NCBI GenBank assembly: GCA_963576785.1
Contig: OY756147.1
Location: 310,001 to 374,000 of the forward strand
Direction: 5' to 3'
DNA: 64,000 nucleotides
Origin: Chlorophyllum brunneum
Lineage: Eukaryota; Basidiomycota; Agaricomycetes; Agaricales; Agaricaceae
The stretch's first letter is position 1, and each line of letters begins with the position of its first letter. The notes under the pieces were generated by a model that saw only the letters and a program-made list of their open reading frames with translations, ran no database searches and was not told the origin of the DNA. Of the stretch, positions 14,031-26,327 are shown one piece after another. The translations under genes and the position numbers were made by a program.

Positions 14031-14150
14031 CTCACCTGCAGCATCCTTGGATCCGATAACAGCACCGCCGGGCCCGAAGGTCTCCTCCCTGACGACCTCC
14101 ACGTCTAATAAAAGTTCTAGGATAACTGGACTATCCCGCCACACCATAAC
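14010..14150 (-). pseudogene. Aldehyde dehydrogenase relic 1
   Basis: The minus strand reads LLLDVEVVREETFGPGGAVI, then GSKDAAGERLMSC, matching [24 protein letters not shown] of the intact ALDH (exon 7, about 9330-9403). The match continues past the exon into the following intron (GGTGAGCGCTTAATGAGTTGCAT against GGTAAGGGCTTGTCGAATTGCAT), so this is copied genomic DNA. Less than one exon is left. It lies downstream of NACHT copy B, on the same strand as B. Confidence 0.75.
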
Positions 14151-14275
14151 ATTCACCGCCCAAGTGGGCTACTAACAACATACATCGTATTGGAAATAAT
14201 AAGGCAACAGATAGGTCCACTCAGCCACACCATTCTCAGGATCAACGAAACGATGTTCTACATAACCCTCAAGAC

Positions 14276-16615
14276 TTAAGAGATGAAAACTGTAACCAGA
14301 TCATCCGGAGAGCACTCCTTCACACTTTCGAGGTGGTAGAAAAATCGATTCGAGCAGCCACACCGATCCGTCATCAGTCCAAAATGGCTCGTCCAATCCT
14401 GGTCCTGGCCTTTCTCATATTGTCCCGAACGTCCATGCTACCCAGGCTCAATTAGCGAGTGAAAGACAGATATGGAAGAGCCACTACTCACTTTGCAAGA
14501 GGGATCCCATGGATTAGGTATTGTAGCCATGGCCGTGGCAGGACACTTGAATAGGTAGCCAATGCATATGAGCTCATCTATATCGTAGGAATTGATCATC
14601 CCAATTGGCAGCTGCCTGAGGACGCCATGCTCCATAAATTGGGATCGTCGTGATTCATCCTAGGGCACAGAATCAAAGACGTGAATGACAATAAGGCTAA
14701 AAGAAAACTTACAAACAGAAGTAGACGAATATCATCTGCATAGTTGAGAGTCAATTTGCCAAATGCGGTTAATGCGCGAATAAAGGACTTGTCCTGAAAT
14801 CCCGGTATGTTGTCAATGAGGCCCCTGACAGTCTGGCTGGCTGCATAGCGATAGAGACCGGTCTTCATAGAGTGATTGTCCATATTCTCGTCCCGTGGCC
14901 ATGAGAGCGATATATCAAAAGTCGTGCCAGGACCGTAGTATAACGGACCTGTAAACGTAAAATTTCAACAACACATCCGATTGCAAGACAACTGCTTGTA
15001 CCATTCGGTGCTTCCTCAAGGATTCTGCGCGTGCACGGAGAATTGAGCTCCGCAGTGGCACTCTTGATATCTGAGCAAAACTTTGACCGCTCAAAATCCA
15101 CAAGATAGTCAGTGAATGATTTATGGAAACACCGGAGCGCACAGAGATCAGCCTCGTCAGGTTCGGGAACATCAAGGACAGAGCGGAGATTATAAGTGGC
15201 GCCGTAGGCAGTATTCTTCGTCATTCCCAACCAATTGCACATTGCGCTCATGCTCCCGTCCTTGCATGACGACACGTCTGTCAAGATCCCAAAGTCGCCT
15301 ATCATTAAAAGAAGCACCTTTCTGGTGTTGACCATAACATCAGCGGGAATTCGGGAAAGAATGCGGTTGTACAGTGCATCGAGGAGCGCCATCGGATGCG
15401 ACTTGCCCTCCACGAGCCACTTTGAATTCGTATCAATGACATCTAGTACCTGCTCAAGTTGTGAAGCCGGATCACCATAGGACGGATCATCGACAAACTT
15501 GACCACCGTGGAGGCATAAGCGAATAGCCCTTTCGACGCATCAGTGACCGTCCAAATATCACGTTCCGTGGGCCACTGTGAAAGTCCTTTGAGCGCAGGC
15601 GATTTCATTTGGATCTTCTTCAGTTCATGACGGAGAAAGCGCTCGACATCTTCACAAGCCTCGTTCGAGTCAACCTTGATCTCTTCCTTTTTGTACGCCG
15701 GAATGACTTTAACACGAGAGAAGAAAGCCGTTATGTGAGGTTCCGGACGACTCGCAACAACCCATACGAGAGGCGAGGTGGGATATATGATGCAGAAGTA
15801 CGAAATGAGGCCAAGGAGCTCGCACTGGGTATGATGGCTGTCGCATTCATCCAGGCCATCAATCAGGATCAAGAACCTGGGAGGGGCCTGCAATCGCCAA
15901 ATGAACGGCTCAACGATGAACTTGTTGAATTGTACGGTCATAGACTTGTGCAGCAATGACGGATTGTTCTTTATCTCGTTTTGGACGAACCGACGATAAG
16001 GAGCGTGATTAGCCGCCAGCTGATACGCAAGCGTTATGATAATTTTCGATCCATCACTGCGTCCCTTGGTAGAGAAGAAGATCGACGCGCCTAGGTTGGC
16101 GCCAGTGGTAGCGGCGGATGTCGTCTCAGCAGTGGTCTGCATGATCGCCGACTTCCCGACTCCAGCTGGGCCCACAATCCAGAGCATCTTCCTCCTACCA
16201 TTGCAATTGGCAATGAACTGCCGCGTTTGATTGACGATGGTCAGCCGTGTTCCAGGGTGACACCGGGGAGGAGGGTCACGATCCGAGTCATCGAAGGCTG
16301 CTCCGTGTATCGTTTCCTTGAGAAGCTCTGACATGACTAAAACGAAGGACGATGTATTCAGTTGACAGGAACGACCGAGAGACCAGGTAGCATCTCACAA
16401 TCATCAGAGTAGGTGTTATCGCTCAGGACAGGATTGTACATGACAAAATTATGAGCACCATTGAAGGAGCCTTCTCCTCCACGATGTTGGGGGCTCGGTG
16501 AATGTCGAGCGTGAGCAGGATGTCGGTCGGTCGCGTACGGGTGTGCGCTCCATCTGGGACGACTCTGGCTGTTAAATGATTGATGGGAAGGGGAGACACG
16601 TGCGGAGGGTTCCAT
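14276..16615 (-). CDS. NACHT-domain NLR-like protein, copy B (C-terminally truncated twin of copy C)
   Basis: Exons on the minus strand: 16615-16399, 16336-15002, 14948-14713, 14659-14492 and 14437-14276; in frame they give 705 aa. The NACHT exon has exactly the same length as in copy C (1335 nt), and I count 13 differences in 489 compared residues. Walker A GPAGVGKSA, Walker B LILIDGLDECD and FHKSFTDYLVDFERSKFC are intact. Relative to C, one T is missing in the last exon, which makes ATC TCT TAA at 14276-14284 and removes the last 36 residues (the EYRF...AEWTY block). The first in-frame ATG of the N-terminal exon is at 16615 (MEPSARVSPSH). The Pro-rich frame continues upstream to about 16890 without an ATG, so the original start seems lost. 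It may be a weakly functional allele or a young pseudogene. Confidence 0.75.
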
Positions 16616-17715
16616 CGTTTGTAGAGACAGGTTTATCTGAAGAGGCGAATGAGGGAAAAGATGCTGCGGATGGCAGAGCAGCTGTGCAGAAGGGGGCAGG
16701 TATGGATACGAGTCGTGTTGGGCCCGCACAGGGATCCCGAGGGGTATGCGTCCGGCCGGGGGACGGGATGGAGGGCTAGGATCCACAGCTTGCACGATGG
16801 GTGGTCGTATGTTGTTCACGGAAGGATTTGGTAGATGAATGAGAATCAGCGGGTTGATGATAATTGAAAAGGGAGGGTATTTCCCTGAGAACAATCATCA
16901 GCCGATGCGGTCGTGTAATAGGAAGCTTTGCACTCGTTTAACCAGCAACAGCATTGACATACTACACAGCCAACGGAAGTCACAGATAGCCGAAGACAGG
17001 ACACGAGGCAGGCTGTGTTAGGTGGGCGGCTACAATCACAACTTGAGCGCTACTGTCCCTGTGCCCCGCTAGCTCACGCCTCACAACTTACATGCAGTGA
17101 TTGCGATTATACGACCTGGTATAATCTGTTGTTAAAATGTCGTTTATATCTATGGTCTCCTGCTACCGACACGCCTATAGCTACTTCAGCACAATACCAG
17201 GCACAACTTCTGCAGTCATATTACGTGGCTATCGATTTGTTGGTGGGCTAGAAATCACAGCTGTCCAATATGCCTGCTTGACCAGCCTCGTCCCTCTTCA
17301 TCCCTCCATGACACACCCCTGGGAATACATGAAGCGAGCTATGGTCTGCCTCATGTCAGGCTGTCAGTTATTTGCGGGGCTTCACTAGCCTTGTGATGGT
17401 CCCCTCACAGGTGTACAACACCCTCTCCCACTGCCTCTGACTAGCTATTGTGATACAGGAAACCTGCCGGATCAGGAATACGCAAGGGCGATAGCATCCG
17501 TCTATCGCTGGTCCCTCCCTGTCCACCTTGTCGAAACAATTCTGAGAGACGAGAACAAGACTGGGTAACTGAGAATTCGAGTGTATTGCGGGCTATCCTA
17601 TCATAGGGGAGCCTAGGTTCAGGGTAACAAAGCTCTACCTATGGCGTGAGAAAGTAAATTAGTGGGAAAACTCCGTTCCCCCCACTATCTTCTCCACTGA
17701 ATTCTGTCGCCATGG
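16616..17715. other. Spacer of the inverted pair, left part
   Basis: Holds the ATG-less upstream Pro-rich frame of copy B (to about 16890, minus strand) and then about 800 bases with no recognised gene, repeat or RNA. Confidence 0.4.
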
Positions 17716-18165
17716 ATGATCTCATGTGAAGAGGATCCAGATGAAATCACCCGCACACAAAGATCTCCCGCAGTGGCCTATGGAACACGATTTTTTACAA
17801 TTGGCTTATGCTTCGAAGGGCAGAGTTCCTCCTGATGCTATGCCTAACACCAGAAAGTTGCTTCTTCTATTTTTTGATGGAACTCATCGTGGAAGGACGA
17901 GAGTATGGTGGCGATGTGCAATTGGCTGGGAATGACAAAGAACGCCGCTTACGGTGCTATACATCATCTGCGCTCTGTTCTAGATGTTCCTGATCCGGAC
18001 GACGCTGGCACCCGTACGCTTCCACGTTTTCATAAATCATTCACCGACTACCTTGCGGACGTTGAGCGATCAAAATTCTGCCCAGAGATCGATAGTGCGG
18101 CGCAGCAACTCAACTCTTCATGTGCACGTAGGATCCTCGAGGAAATGGTATGACCAGTTGTCTTA
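17716..18165 (+). pseudogene. NACHT gene fragment, relic of a copy-A-like gene
   Basis: Begins abruptly with the reading KRIQMKSPAHKDLPQWP, which matches copy A from about 12184. An internal deletion joins YASKG directly to RVPPDAMPNTRKLLL, and the frame then shifts. The sequence after that (AMCNWLGMTKNAAYG, FHKSFTDYLADVERSKFC, ARRILEE) is close to copy A. It stops at the exon end near 18150, and A's downstream flank follows (18190-18430), so the C-terminal exons were deleted too. No P-loop remains. Clearly dead. Confidence 0.85.
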
Positions 18166-18189
18166 TATTCGGAGGTATTACTGAAGATC

Positions 18190-18430
18190 CACATTGGGAT
18201 GAAACAGTTTTTCCCCTCTCGTATCTGTCTTGAAAACCTTCCATCTTCTCCGAAATACTTTTTGGCCCTACCTGTGGTGTCCCGACCTCACTGAGAGAAC
18301 TTTTTACACTGCGAATACTACGACATATCGTGCCAGGACACATCTCGTCCCATGGATCGTTAAAATCTCTTGTTGGAATGTAATGATGTGGTGGGGAGCT
18401 CTGCTCAGAACCATCATTATCTGGTTGACT
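18190..18430. repeat. Copy of the 3' flank of NACHT copy A
   Basis: Same strand and order as 13770-14030, with many substitutions. It ends where that copy enters ALDH relic 1, so the ALDH coding part itself is not clearly present here. Confidence 0.6.
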
Positions 18431-19163
18431 GAATAATTTTCCACGGTGCCGCTACGGCAGGCAGAAGACTAAGTACCATGTCGATGAGTGGATAACTTGG
18501 AGTTTGTCGGGAGGTCTTCTTAACCATGCTCATCAAACCAATGCCTACTTACATCTACAATAGTTCTACCAGTGGCTCAGGTGTTGAGGTAGTTGGACCG
18601 CCATTCGACACAGAAACACATGACAGCCGTTTCTGGCGTCGTTCTCTGTGAACCCGAGTATATTATTCAGGGGGAGTATAAGTTGAATATCTAATTTCGC
18701 AGGGAATAGGTCAAGAGCTGATGGAATGTGGATATTTGGAAACATTTGAATAAGAGGGGTATGGAACACCAAACAGGTCAGACAATCACCACCGCCGGTG
18801 TAAGCCGCGAGCGCTCGATCCAGCATGCCCATCACCTTTGCCTCTGGGAACTAGCACCGCTTGTAACTGCCTACTCTTTTCCTTCTCGCTCACAGGACTC
18901 TATCTGAAATCTGGGAGGGAGCTACATCCTGCCTCGTATCCTGCCTTCGCTACTTGCGAGTTCCACTGGCTGTGCAGTCCAGCTAATGCTGTTACTTGGC
19001 GGACGAGGGCCTTCCGCATACGCAAACTGGATTAGTTGACGATTGTTTTCTCAGAGAAATACACTCACTTTCCAACTGCCATCAGTCCACTGACCCTCAC
19101 CATCGAGTTGATCGTCTACCAGATCCTTCCGTAAACGACATCCAACGACCCGTCACGCAAGCT
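18431..19163. other. Upstream region of NACHT copy C
   Basis: The last part (about 19070-19163) is an open Pro-rich frame (RLPDPSVNDIQRPVTQ) matching the N-terminus of copy A, but a deletion has fused the region just before A's ATG to a point downstream of it, so no start codon remains. The rest holds nothing recognised. Confidence 0.45.
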
Positions 19164-21788
19164 ATGAGTTCAATCACTAACCAACACTCTTCCAGCCCTG
19201 CATCCCATCCTTCAGCTGGACGCGTACCCCTCGGGGTCCCTGTACAGTTCCCACATGACTCGTATCCACACCTGCCCCCGCTCCATCCGCACTATTACCA
19301 GCCTCTCTTCCCTCATTCTCCACCTCTGATGGACGTTTCTCTGCAGCCCTCCGCTCACGCCCTCCCTTCCCATCAATCATTTAACAGCCAGAGTCGTCCC
19401 AGATGGAGCGCACACCCGTACGCGACCGATCGACATCCTGCTCACGCTCGACATTCACCGAGCCCCCAACATCGTGGAGGAGAAGGCTCCTTCAATGGTG
19501 CTCATAATTTTGTCATGTACAATCCTGTCCTGAGCGATAACACCAACTCTGATGATTGTGAGATGCTACCTGGTCTCTCGGTCGTTCCTGTCAACTGAAT
19601 ACATCGTCCTTCGTTTTAGTCATGTCAGAGCTTCTCAAGGAAACGATACACGGAGCAGCCTTCGATGACTCGGATCGTGACCCTCCTCCCCGGTGTCACC
19701 CTGGAACACGGCTGACCATAGTCAATCAAACGCGGCAGTTCATTGCCAATTGCAATGGTAGGAGGAAGATGCTCTGGATTGTGGGCCCAGCTGGAGTCGG
19801 GAAGTCGGCGATCATGCAGACCACTGCTGAGACGACATCCGCCGCTACCACTGGCGCCAACCTAGGCGCGTCGATCTTCTTCTCTACCAAGGGACGCAGT
19901 GATGGATCGAAAGTCATCATAACGCTTGCGTATCAGCTGGCGGCTAATCACGCTCCTTATCGTCGGTTCGTCCAAAACGAGATAAAGAACAATCCGTCAT
20001 TGCTGCACAAGTCTATGACCGTACAATTCAACAAGTTCATCGTTGAGCCGTTCATTTGGCGATTGCAGGCCCCTCCCAGGTTCTTGATCCTGATTGATGG
20101 CCTGGATGAATGCGACAGCCATCATACCCAGTGCGAGCTCCTTGGCCTCATTTCGTACTTCTGCATCATATATCCCACCTCGCCTCTCGTATGGGTTGTT
20201 GCGAGTCGTCCGGAACCTCACATAACGGCTTTCTTCTCTCGTGTTAAAGTCGTTCCGGCGTACAAAAAGGAAGAGATCAAGGTTGATTCGAACGAGGCTT
20301 GTGAATATGTCGAGCGCTTTCTCCGTCATGAACTGAAGAAGATCCAAATGAAATCGCCTGCACTCCAAGGTCTTTCACAGTGGCCCGCGGAACGTGATAT
20401 CTGGAAGGTCACTGATGCGTCGAAAGGGCTATTCGCCTATGCCTCCACGGTGGTCAAGTTTGTCGATGATCCGTCCTATGGTGATCCGGCTTCACAGCTT
20501 GAGCAAGTACTAGATGTCATTGATACGAATTCAAAGTGGCTCGTGGAGGGCAAGTCGCATCCGATGTCGCTCCTCGATGCATTGTACAACCGCATTCTTT
20601 CCCGAATTCCCGCTGATGTTATGGTCAACACCAGAAAGGTGCTTCTTTTAATGATAGGCGACTTTGGGATCTTGACAGACGTCTCGTCATGCAAGGAGGG
20701 GAGCATGAGCGCAATGTGCAATTGGTTGGGAATGACGAAGAATACTGCCTACGGCGCCACTTATAATCTCCGCTCTGTCCTTGATGTTCCCGAACCTGAC
20801 AAGGCTGACCTCTGTGCGCTCCGGTGTTTCCATAAATCATTCACTGACTATCTTGTGGATTTTGAGCGGTCAAAATTTTGCTCAGATATCAAGAGTGCCA
20901 CTGCGGAGCTCAATTCGCCGTGCACGCGCAGAATTCTTGAGGAAGCACCGAATGGTACAACCACTCGTCTTGCAATCGGATGTGTTGTTGAAATTTTACG
21001 TTTACAGGTCCGTTATACTACGGTCCTGGCACGACTTTTGATATATCGCTCTCATGGCCACGAGACGAGAATATGGACAATCACTCTATGAAGACCGGTC
21101 TCTATCGCTATGCAGCCAGACAGACTGTCAGGGGCCTCATTGAAAATATACCGGGATTTCAGGGCCCATGCTTTATTCGCGCATTGAGCGCATTCGGAAA
21201 ATTGACTCTAAATTATGCAGATGATTTTCGTCTACTTTTGTTTGTAAGTCTTCTTTTAGTCTGATTGTGGTTGACATCGTTGATCCTATACCCCAGGATG
21301 AATCCCGGAGATCCGAATTTATGGAGCATGGCGTACTCAAGAAGATTCCAATTGGGATGATCCATTCCTGTGATATAGACGAGGACAGGTATATTAGCTA
21401 CCGATTCAAGTGTCCTGCCGCGGCCATGGCTACAATACCCGATCCATGGGACCCCTCTTGCAAAGTGAGTAGTGGCCCTTTCATACCTGTCTTTCACTCG
21501 TTAATTGAGCCTGGGTAGCATGGACGTTTAGGAAAATATGAGAAAGGCCAGGACCCGGATTGGACAAGTCGTTTTGAGCTGGTAACGGATCGGTGTAGCT
21601 GCTCGAATCGATTTTTCCATCATTTCGAAGGTGGGAAGGAACGGTCTCCGGATGATCTGGTTACGGTTTTCATCTCTTTAAGTCTTGAGGGTTATGTAGA
21701 ATATCGTTTCGTTGATCCTGAGAATGGTGTGGCTGAGTGGACGTATGTGTTGCCTTATTATTTCCCATCGCGTACAGGTTCAATGTAA
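19164..21788 (+). CDS. NACHT-domain NLR-like protein, copy C
   Basis: Exons 19164-19557, 19620-20954, 21008-21243, 21297-21464 and 21519-21788 give 800 aa in frame. The chosen start, ATG 19164 (MSSITNQHSSS), is the first in-frame ATG. The short block EGSFNGAHNFVMYNPVLSD precedes the NACHT exon. Walker A GPAGVGKSAIMQT, Walker B FLILIDGLDECD, ASRPEPHITAFF and the terminal FHKSFTDYLVDFERSKFC are intact, as is the full C-terminal region (CSCSNRFFHHFEGG, SPDDLVTVFISLSLEGYVEY, ENGVAEWTYVLPYYFPSRTG). It is the complete member of the inverted pair with B and the best reference for the family's C-terminus. Confidence 0.85.
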
Positions 21789-22639
21789 CTTAACATTGCA
21801 TGTTAAGCTCGTTGGTTTCATAGAGGTGGTATGAACTTGGACACTCGGAGGTACTAGGACGCTGATGAAAGGCATTGTGGGTATCGGAAGAACTGTGGGG
21901 ATAATGATAGGTGCTTGCGGAATGGGTGTTGTTCAATTACTAGAGCAGCATCGTTTTCTTTCGTCCTTAGAACCTGCCCTCCAAATGTCCAAATGTCCAA
22001 TTGTCCGATAACCGGCATACGAATAAGCCAGCTCATTCAGACTCTCGTACACCTTTGGAGCCCTTTACCCCATGATCATCATGGCCACCTTTGCGAACGT
22101 GCACCACATAGCTTCCGCAATACACTAAGGTACTCCTCATGCGATATGAATCCTTTGGGTTATAACATACGAACGTGTCTTTCGTTCCAGGGTTACCTGG
22201 GATTGTTGCTGAGAGATGGAGCTGGGGTGAGGAGTTTCGGAAAATCTGTCGTCGGCTGGGCGAGTGAATGAAGATTCCGCGGGGCGTTGTCATACCGAGG
22301 CGACGTTGAGCATTGAGGACCAGAGAATTGAGTACAGAGTGCCGAGAGGGGATCTGATGAGCTCGTAACGTCTGATCCAGGTTTCCGATGAACCTTTAGA
22401 TTACACATACTGGAGGATTTATGGTAAGCATCTCAGTGATCTCCCTAAAGAAGGATACGATGTTGCGCTGTTGTTCTCGCTTTGACTTTGCCCAAGGTCT
22501 TCGCTGCCGGAGTAGACGGTACGCTTCAGTACTTCAGGGCTTGTCATGGTATGTCTGAACGATATGGCGGAGAGTGTGAATGACAGATCGCCGGGGAGGT
22601 TCGGGCTCGGTCAAACCTCTCTTATACGTCCATATAAGT
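21789..22639. other. Intergenic, nothing recognised
   Basis: About 850 bases between copy C and the next relic. Short open frames on both strands have no family motif. Confidence 0.4.
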
Positions 22640-22948
22640 ACGGCTCTTCCATATCTGTTTCTCACTCATCGGTTGGGTCTGGGTAGCGTGAGCGTTGGAG
22701 AAATTATGAACAAGGCAAGGACCAGGATTGGAGCAGCTCTTTTGGCTGGAAGATCAATGTAACTGCAAGAAACGCCTATTCCATCGTTTCGAAAGTGGAA
22801 AGAGCTAATCTCCAAATGATGTCGTTACTGTTTTCATCCCATTAACGCTTGAGGGCTATGTAGAATACTGCTTTATCGATCCGGAACGTGGTGTGGTTGA
22901 GTCGACTACATTACTCCTTATCATTTCCGATCGCGTACAGGAACGTAG
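22640..22948 (+). pseudogene. NACHT gene relic: last intron and last exon only
   Basis: The sequence matches the end of copies C and D: the intron ending GGGTAG at about 22687, then the degraded last exon with the CNCKKRLFHRFESGK, NDVVTVFIPLTLEGYVEY and DPERGVVE readings in shifting frames, ending at the ACAGGAACGTAG near 22948. Everything upstream (NACHT, P-loop) is missing. Confidence 0.75.
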
Positions 22949-23369
22949 CATTGTATACATAAGCAGAACACTGCGTTGACGAATAAATAAATCAACTGTT
23001 ATATTATGACGAAATCACTTGGCTGGCCAACTTCCTCCGTCCTATCCCTTGAGCTCCCTAAGACACACTCTTCCTGCGGCAGGCACAACCTCGACCAATT
23101 CGTGAATCCCCAACTTCCTCTCGACTTGACGCCGCCTCACGTACTCCGTGGCTACCAGTTCTTCCGAGACTCAATCTCAATGAAAACTGCATTAATTAAT
23201 ACAAACAAACAACATCATATATCGTCCAATCTGGGATTCCTCCAACCGCCCCTGTGGTATATACGTTCGAACTATCTCGTTGAAGCTATGGAATGTACCG
23301 ATCAAAGTCCACAGGGTCTCGCAAATTCCATGCATGGGCTTTCTTAACACATCATATCCTATATCAGCC

Positions 23370-23480
23370 TCAGACTGAGGCTGTCATGGTCCGCTCGGGT
23401 GGTGGCCACCAGGACATGGAGGGTTGTTTCATGAATTCTGCAATCTTCACTGTAACACATGGAGTTGTGTCAATGTAGAG
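23370..23480 (+). pseudogene. Aldehyde dehydrogenase relic 2
   Basis: Plus-strand reading EAVMVRSGGGHQDMEGCFMN then SAIFT, matching [20 protein letters not shown] of the intact ALDH exon 7 (about 9245-9320). It lies about 140 bases upstream of NACHT copy D in the same orientation as the intact ALDH upstream of copy A. It cannot encode a protein. Confidence 0.75.
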
Positions 23481-23590
23481 GGCCTCGCGAAGGTCGAGAG
23501 AAAAGTCCAGTCGGACATTGAAGGGCCATGGACGTGGGAATCAATGAACCACACTAACCGAGTTGACAGATGCCTGATCAAGATGGACCA
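23481..23590. repeat. Short conserved block upstream of NACHT copy D, also upstream of copy E (38525-38650)
   Basis: Readings ERKVQSDIEG and CLIKMD here correspond to KRKVQSDVEG and CLIKDG at 38555-38650, so this is part of the duplicated unit. It matches no exon of the intact ALDH that I can see. Origin unknown. Confidence 0.55.
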
Positions 23591-23620
23591 CCAACCGCCC
23601 ACTTACTGAGCATACTCGCC

Positions 23621-26327
23621 ATGGGTAACCGTCTTTCCCGTCCAAAGCGTTCTTCGGGCAAGCTAACCATTCCAATGACCCACAACGTCACATCAGTCGT
23701 CGCACCTGCTAACAATCCACCCTCCGGACCGTACTTACGTTCGCCAACGGAGCTCCTGGCCACCAGTTCTGTTTCCTCTCGTTCCTCTTCATTTGCTCGT
23801 CTCCAAGACCTCTCCACGAACGATGCGCAAGGACCCACCATTCATGCTGCGAAACGCCCGTCTACGCTCCAACATTCTCCGATGCCGGCTGTTCATCCCG
23901 AGGCCCATATCCCACCTCATGCCGCAATGGATGCATACCCACTAAATCCAGGACAGTATCCCGCTCATCAACCGATCACTGTGAGTGCTTCGTCATAGCT
24001 TTGTTTGATAGGATCTTAATGTCATTCGGAACGTCTTAATCAGTGGTCCCAGCACCAGGCCGGAAGAGAAGGTTCTTTCCAAGGCGCTCACGATTTTGTC
24101 ATGAACAATCCTGTCATGAATGATATCAATATCCACAACCATGGCAATGGTGAGAAACCACAGACTTCAGCCATTCTCACACTGAACACATTGTCTTCTA
24201 AGTCATGGAAAAGCTTTTGAAGGAATCAATACCTGGAGCAGCGTTTGACTCTTCTGCACGTGACCCTCCCCCCCGTTGTCATCCTGGAACCCGGTTGGCC
24301 ATCGTTGGTCGGACGCAGTACTTCATCGCCAATTGCAGCGGCATGAAGAGGATGCGATGGATTGTGGGCCCAGCTGGAGTCGGAAAGTCAGCCATTGTGC
24401 AGACCGTTGCCGAGAGCCAGTTCACTGATGCCCCCCATGTCGTCCTGGGCGGGTCTATCTTCTTCTCTTTCAAAGGACGTAGCGACGGATCAAAAGCCAT
24501 CACAACACTTGCATATCAGCTTGCAGCCAAGTATACCGCTTATCGTCAATTCATCCAAACCGAGATAACGAACGATCCATCACTGCTGTCTGCGTCGGTG
24601 GCTGTGCAGTTCAAGAAGTTTATCATCGAGCCATTTGTCCGATTTTTAAACCTTCATGACCCCTGTTTCGTCATCCTGATCGACGGCTTGGACGAATGTG
24701 ATAAACATCACGACCAATGCGAACTCCTCCGCCTCATCTCGGATTTCTGCATCACATATCCCGCCTCACCCCTTGTATGGATTATTGCCAGTCGCCCGGA
24801 GCCTCATATTACATCGTTCTTCTCTCGTGCTAAAGTAACACCAGCATACGAGAAAGAGGAGATCGAGATAGATGCCAAACAGGCTTGCGATGACGTTGAA
24901 CGTTTCCTCCGCAACGAGTTGAAGGAGATCCAAATGAAATCACCTGCACTTCAAGACCTCCGCCAATGGCCCAAGGAAGGCGATTTTCTGAAGCTTGCCG
25001 ATGCTTCGAAGGGGCTATTCGCTCACGCCTCCACAGTGGTCAAGTTTATTGATGATCCGGCCTACGGTAACCCTGTATTGCAGCTCGAGCAGGTGTTGGA
25101 CGTCATTGATACGAATTCAAAGTGGCTTGTGAAGGGCAAGTCGCATCCGATGGCACTCCTCGATGGACTCTATGACCGCATCCTTTCCAGAGTTCCCACT
25201 GATGTTATGGCCAACACTCGGAAGTTGCTACTCTTAATGATAAATTATCCCCACTTCCTTTCGAACATGGTTATGGTGTGTAATTGGTTGGGGATGACGA
25301 AGGATACGGCCTATGGTGCCACTCATCATCTCCGCTCCGTCCTTGATGTCCCCGCGCCACATGAGGCCCATAGGAAGAAGCTCGAATGTTTCCATAAATC
25401 GTTCATCGACTATCTCAAGGACTTTGAGCGGTCAAATTTCTGTTCAGATATCCGTAGTGCAACCTGGGAGCTTCATTCTTTCTGTGCACGCAGAATTCTT
25501 GAGCAGGCACCAAATGGTATGATCAGTCATCCTCCGTCCAAAGGTGTTATCTGAATATCTCCATATACAGGTACTCTGGAAGACGGTACCGGGACTGTTG
25601 CTACTATATTGCTCTCATGGCCACACAACAAGAATGAAGTTATGAGGGTCAATATCTATGGCTTCGCAGCCTACCAGACTATCGAAGGGCTCCGCGAGAG
25701 GATACCAGCATTTCAGGACCCATGTTTCATTCGTGCATTAGCTGCATTTAACAGCTCGCCGGCTTCATACTACGATTTACGTAGTCTCTTGTTTGCAAGT
25801 CCTCTTTGTCCTCATTCTCCTTACATTGTTGAACCTTTGTCTCAGGATGAATCTTGGAGATCTGAGCTCCTGGAGCATGACGTACTCAAGCAGATACCAG
25901 TTCGAACGCTCAATTCCAGCAATTTCATAAAAGATCGACCGGTTGAGTATCGTTTCAGGTGTCCTGCCCCAATCATGGCAAAAATACCTGATCCATGGAA
26001 CCCCGCTTGCAAAGTGAGTACGGTACTTCCATGTCTGTCCCTCACTCGTTTATTGAGTTTGGGTAGCATGGCCGTCGTGGAAACTATGAGGAGGGTGAAG
26101 ACCAGGGTTGGAAAAGTAGATTTCGGCTGGGTGAGAAATGTGGCTGTCCGAAACGCTTCTTCAATCATTGGAAGAACCAGCGTCCAGATGACCTGGTCAC
26201 GGTCTTCATCCCGTTAGATCTGGACAATGAGGGCCTGATAGAATATCAGTTTGTCGATTTGGAGAATGGTGTGGCTGAGTGGATGTACATCATCCCTTAT
26301 CATTTCCCAAGATATAATGTTGTATAG
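23621..26327 (+). CDS. NACHT-domain NLR-like protein, copy D, with N-terminal myristoylation-type motif
   Basis: Exons 23621-23980, 24044-24149, 24203-25516, 25571-25794, 25846-26013 and 26067-26327 give 810 aa in frame. The start is MGNRLSRPKRSS, a good N-myristoylation context (Gly2, Ser6) with basic residues. A short disordered segment follows, then the separate small exon with EGSFQGAHDFVMNNPVMND, then NACHT (GPAGVGKSAIVQT; FVILIDGLDECD) and FHKSFIDYLKDFERSNFC. The C-terminal region is complete (CGCPKRFFNHW; DDLVTVFIPLDLDNEGLIEY; ENGVAEWMYIIPYHFP). The fourth intron uses a GC donor (GCAAGT at 25795) where all sister genes have GTAAGT. Looks functional. Confidence 0.87.

Larger units (their letters stand above)
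14276..21788. repeat. Large inverted duplication: NACHT copy B (minus) and copy C (plus)
   Basis: Two arms of about 2.3 kb (14276 to about 16560, and about 19390 to 21788) are near-identical in opposite orientation, introns included, and are separated by about 2.8 kb. Similarity starts inside the N-terminal exon (around SRPRWSAHPYATDRHPAHAR) and runs to the 3' ends. The Pro-rich parts upstream differ. Confidence 0.85.

Noticed and set aside
15609..15959. Open frame antisense to the NACHT exon of copy B (116 codons), and its twin opposite copy C (19997-20368)
   Set aside because: Antisense shadow of a conserved coding exon; it recurs in both twins only because they are duplicates, and also opposite E and F.
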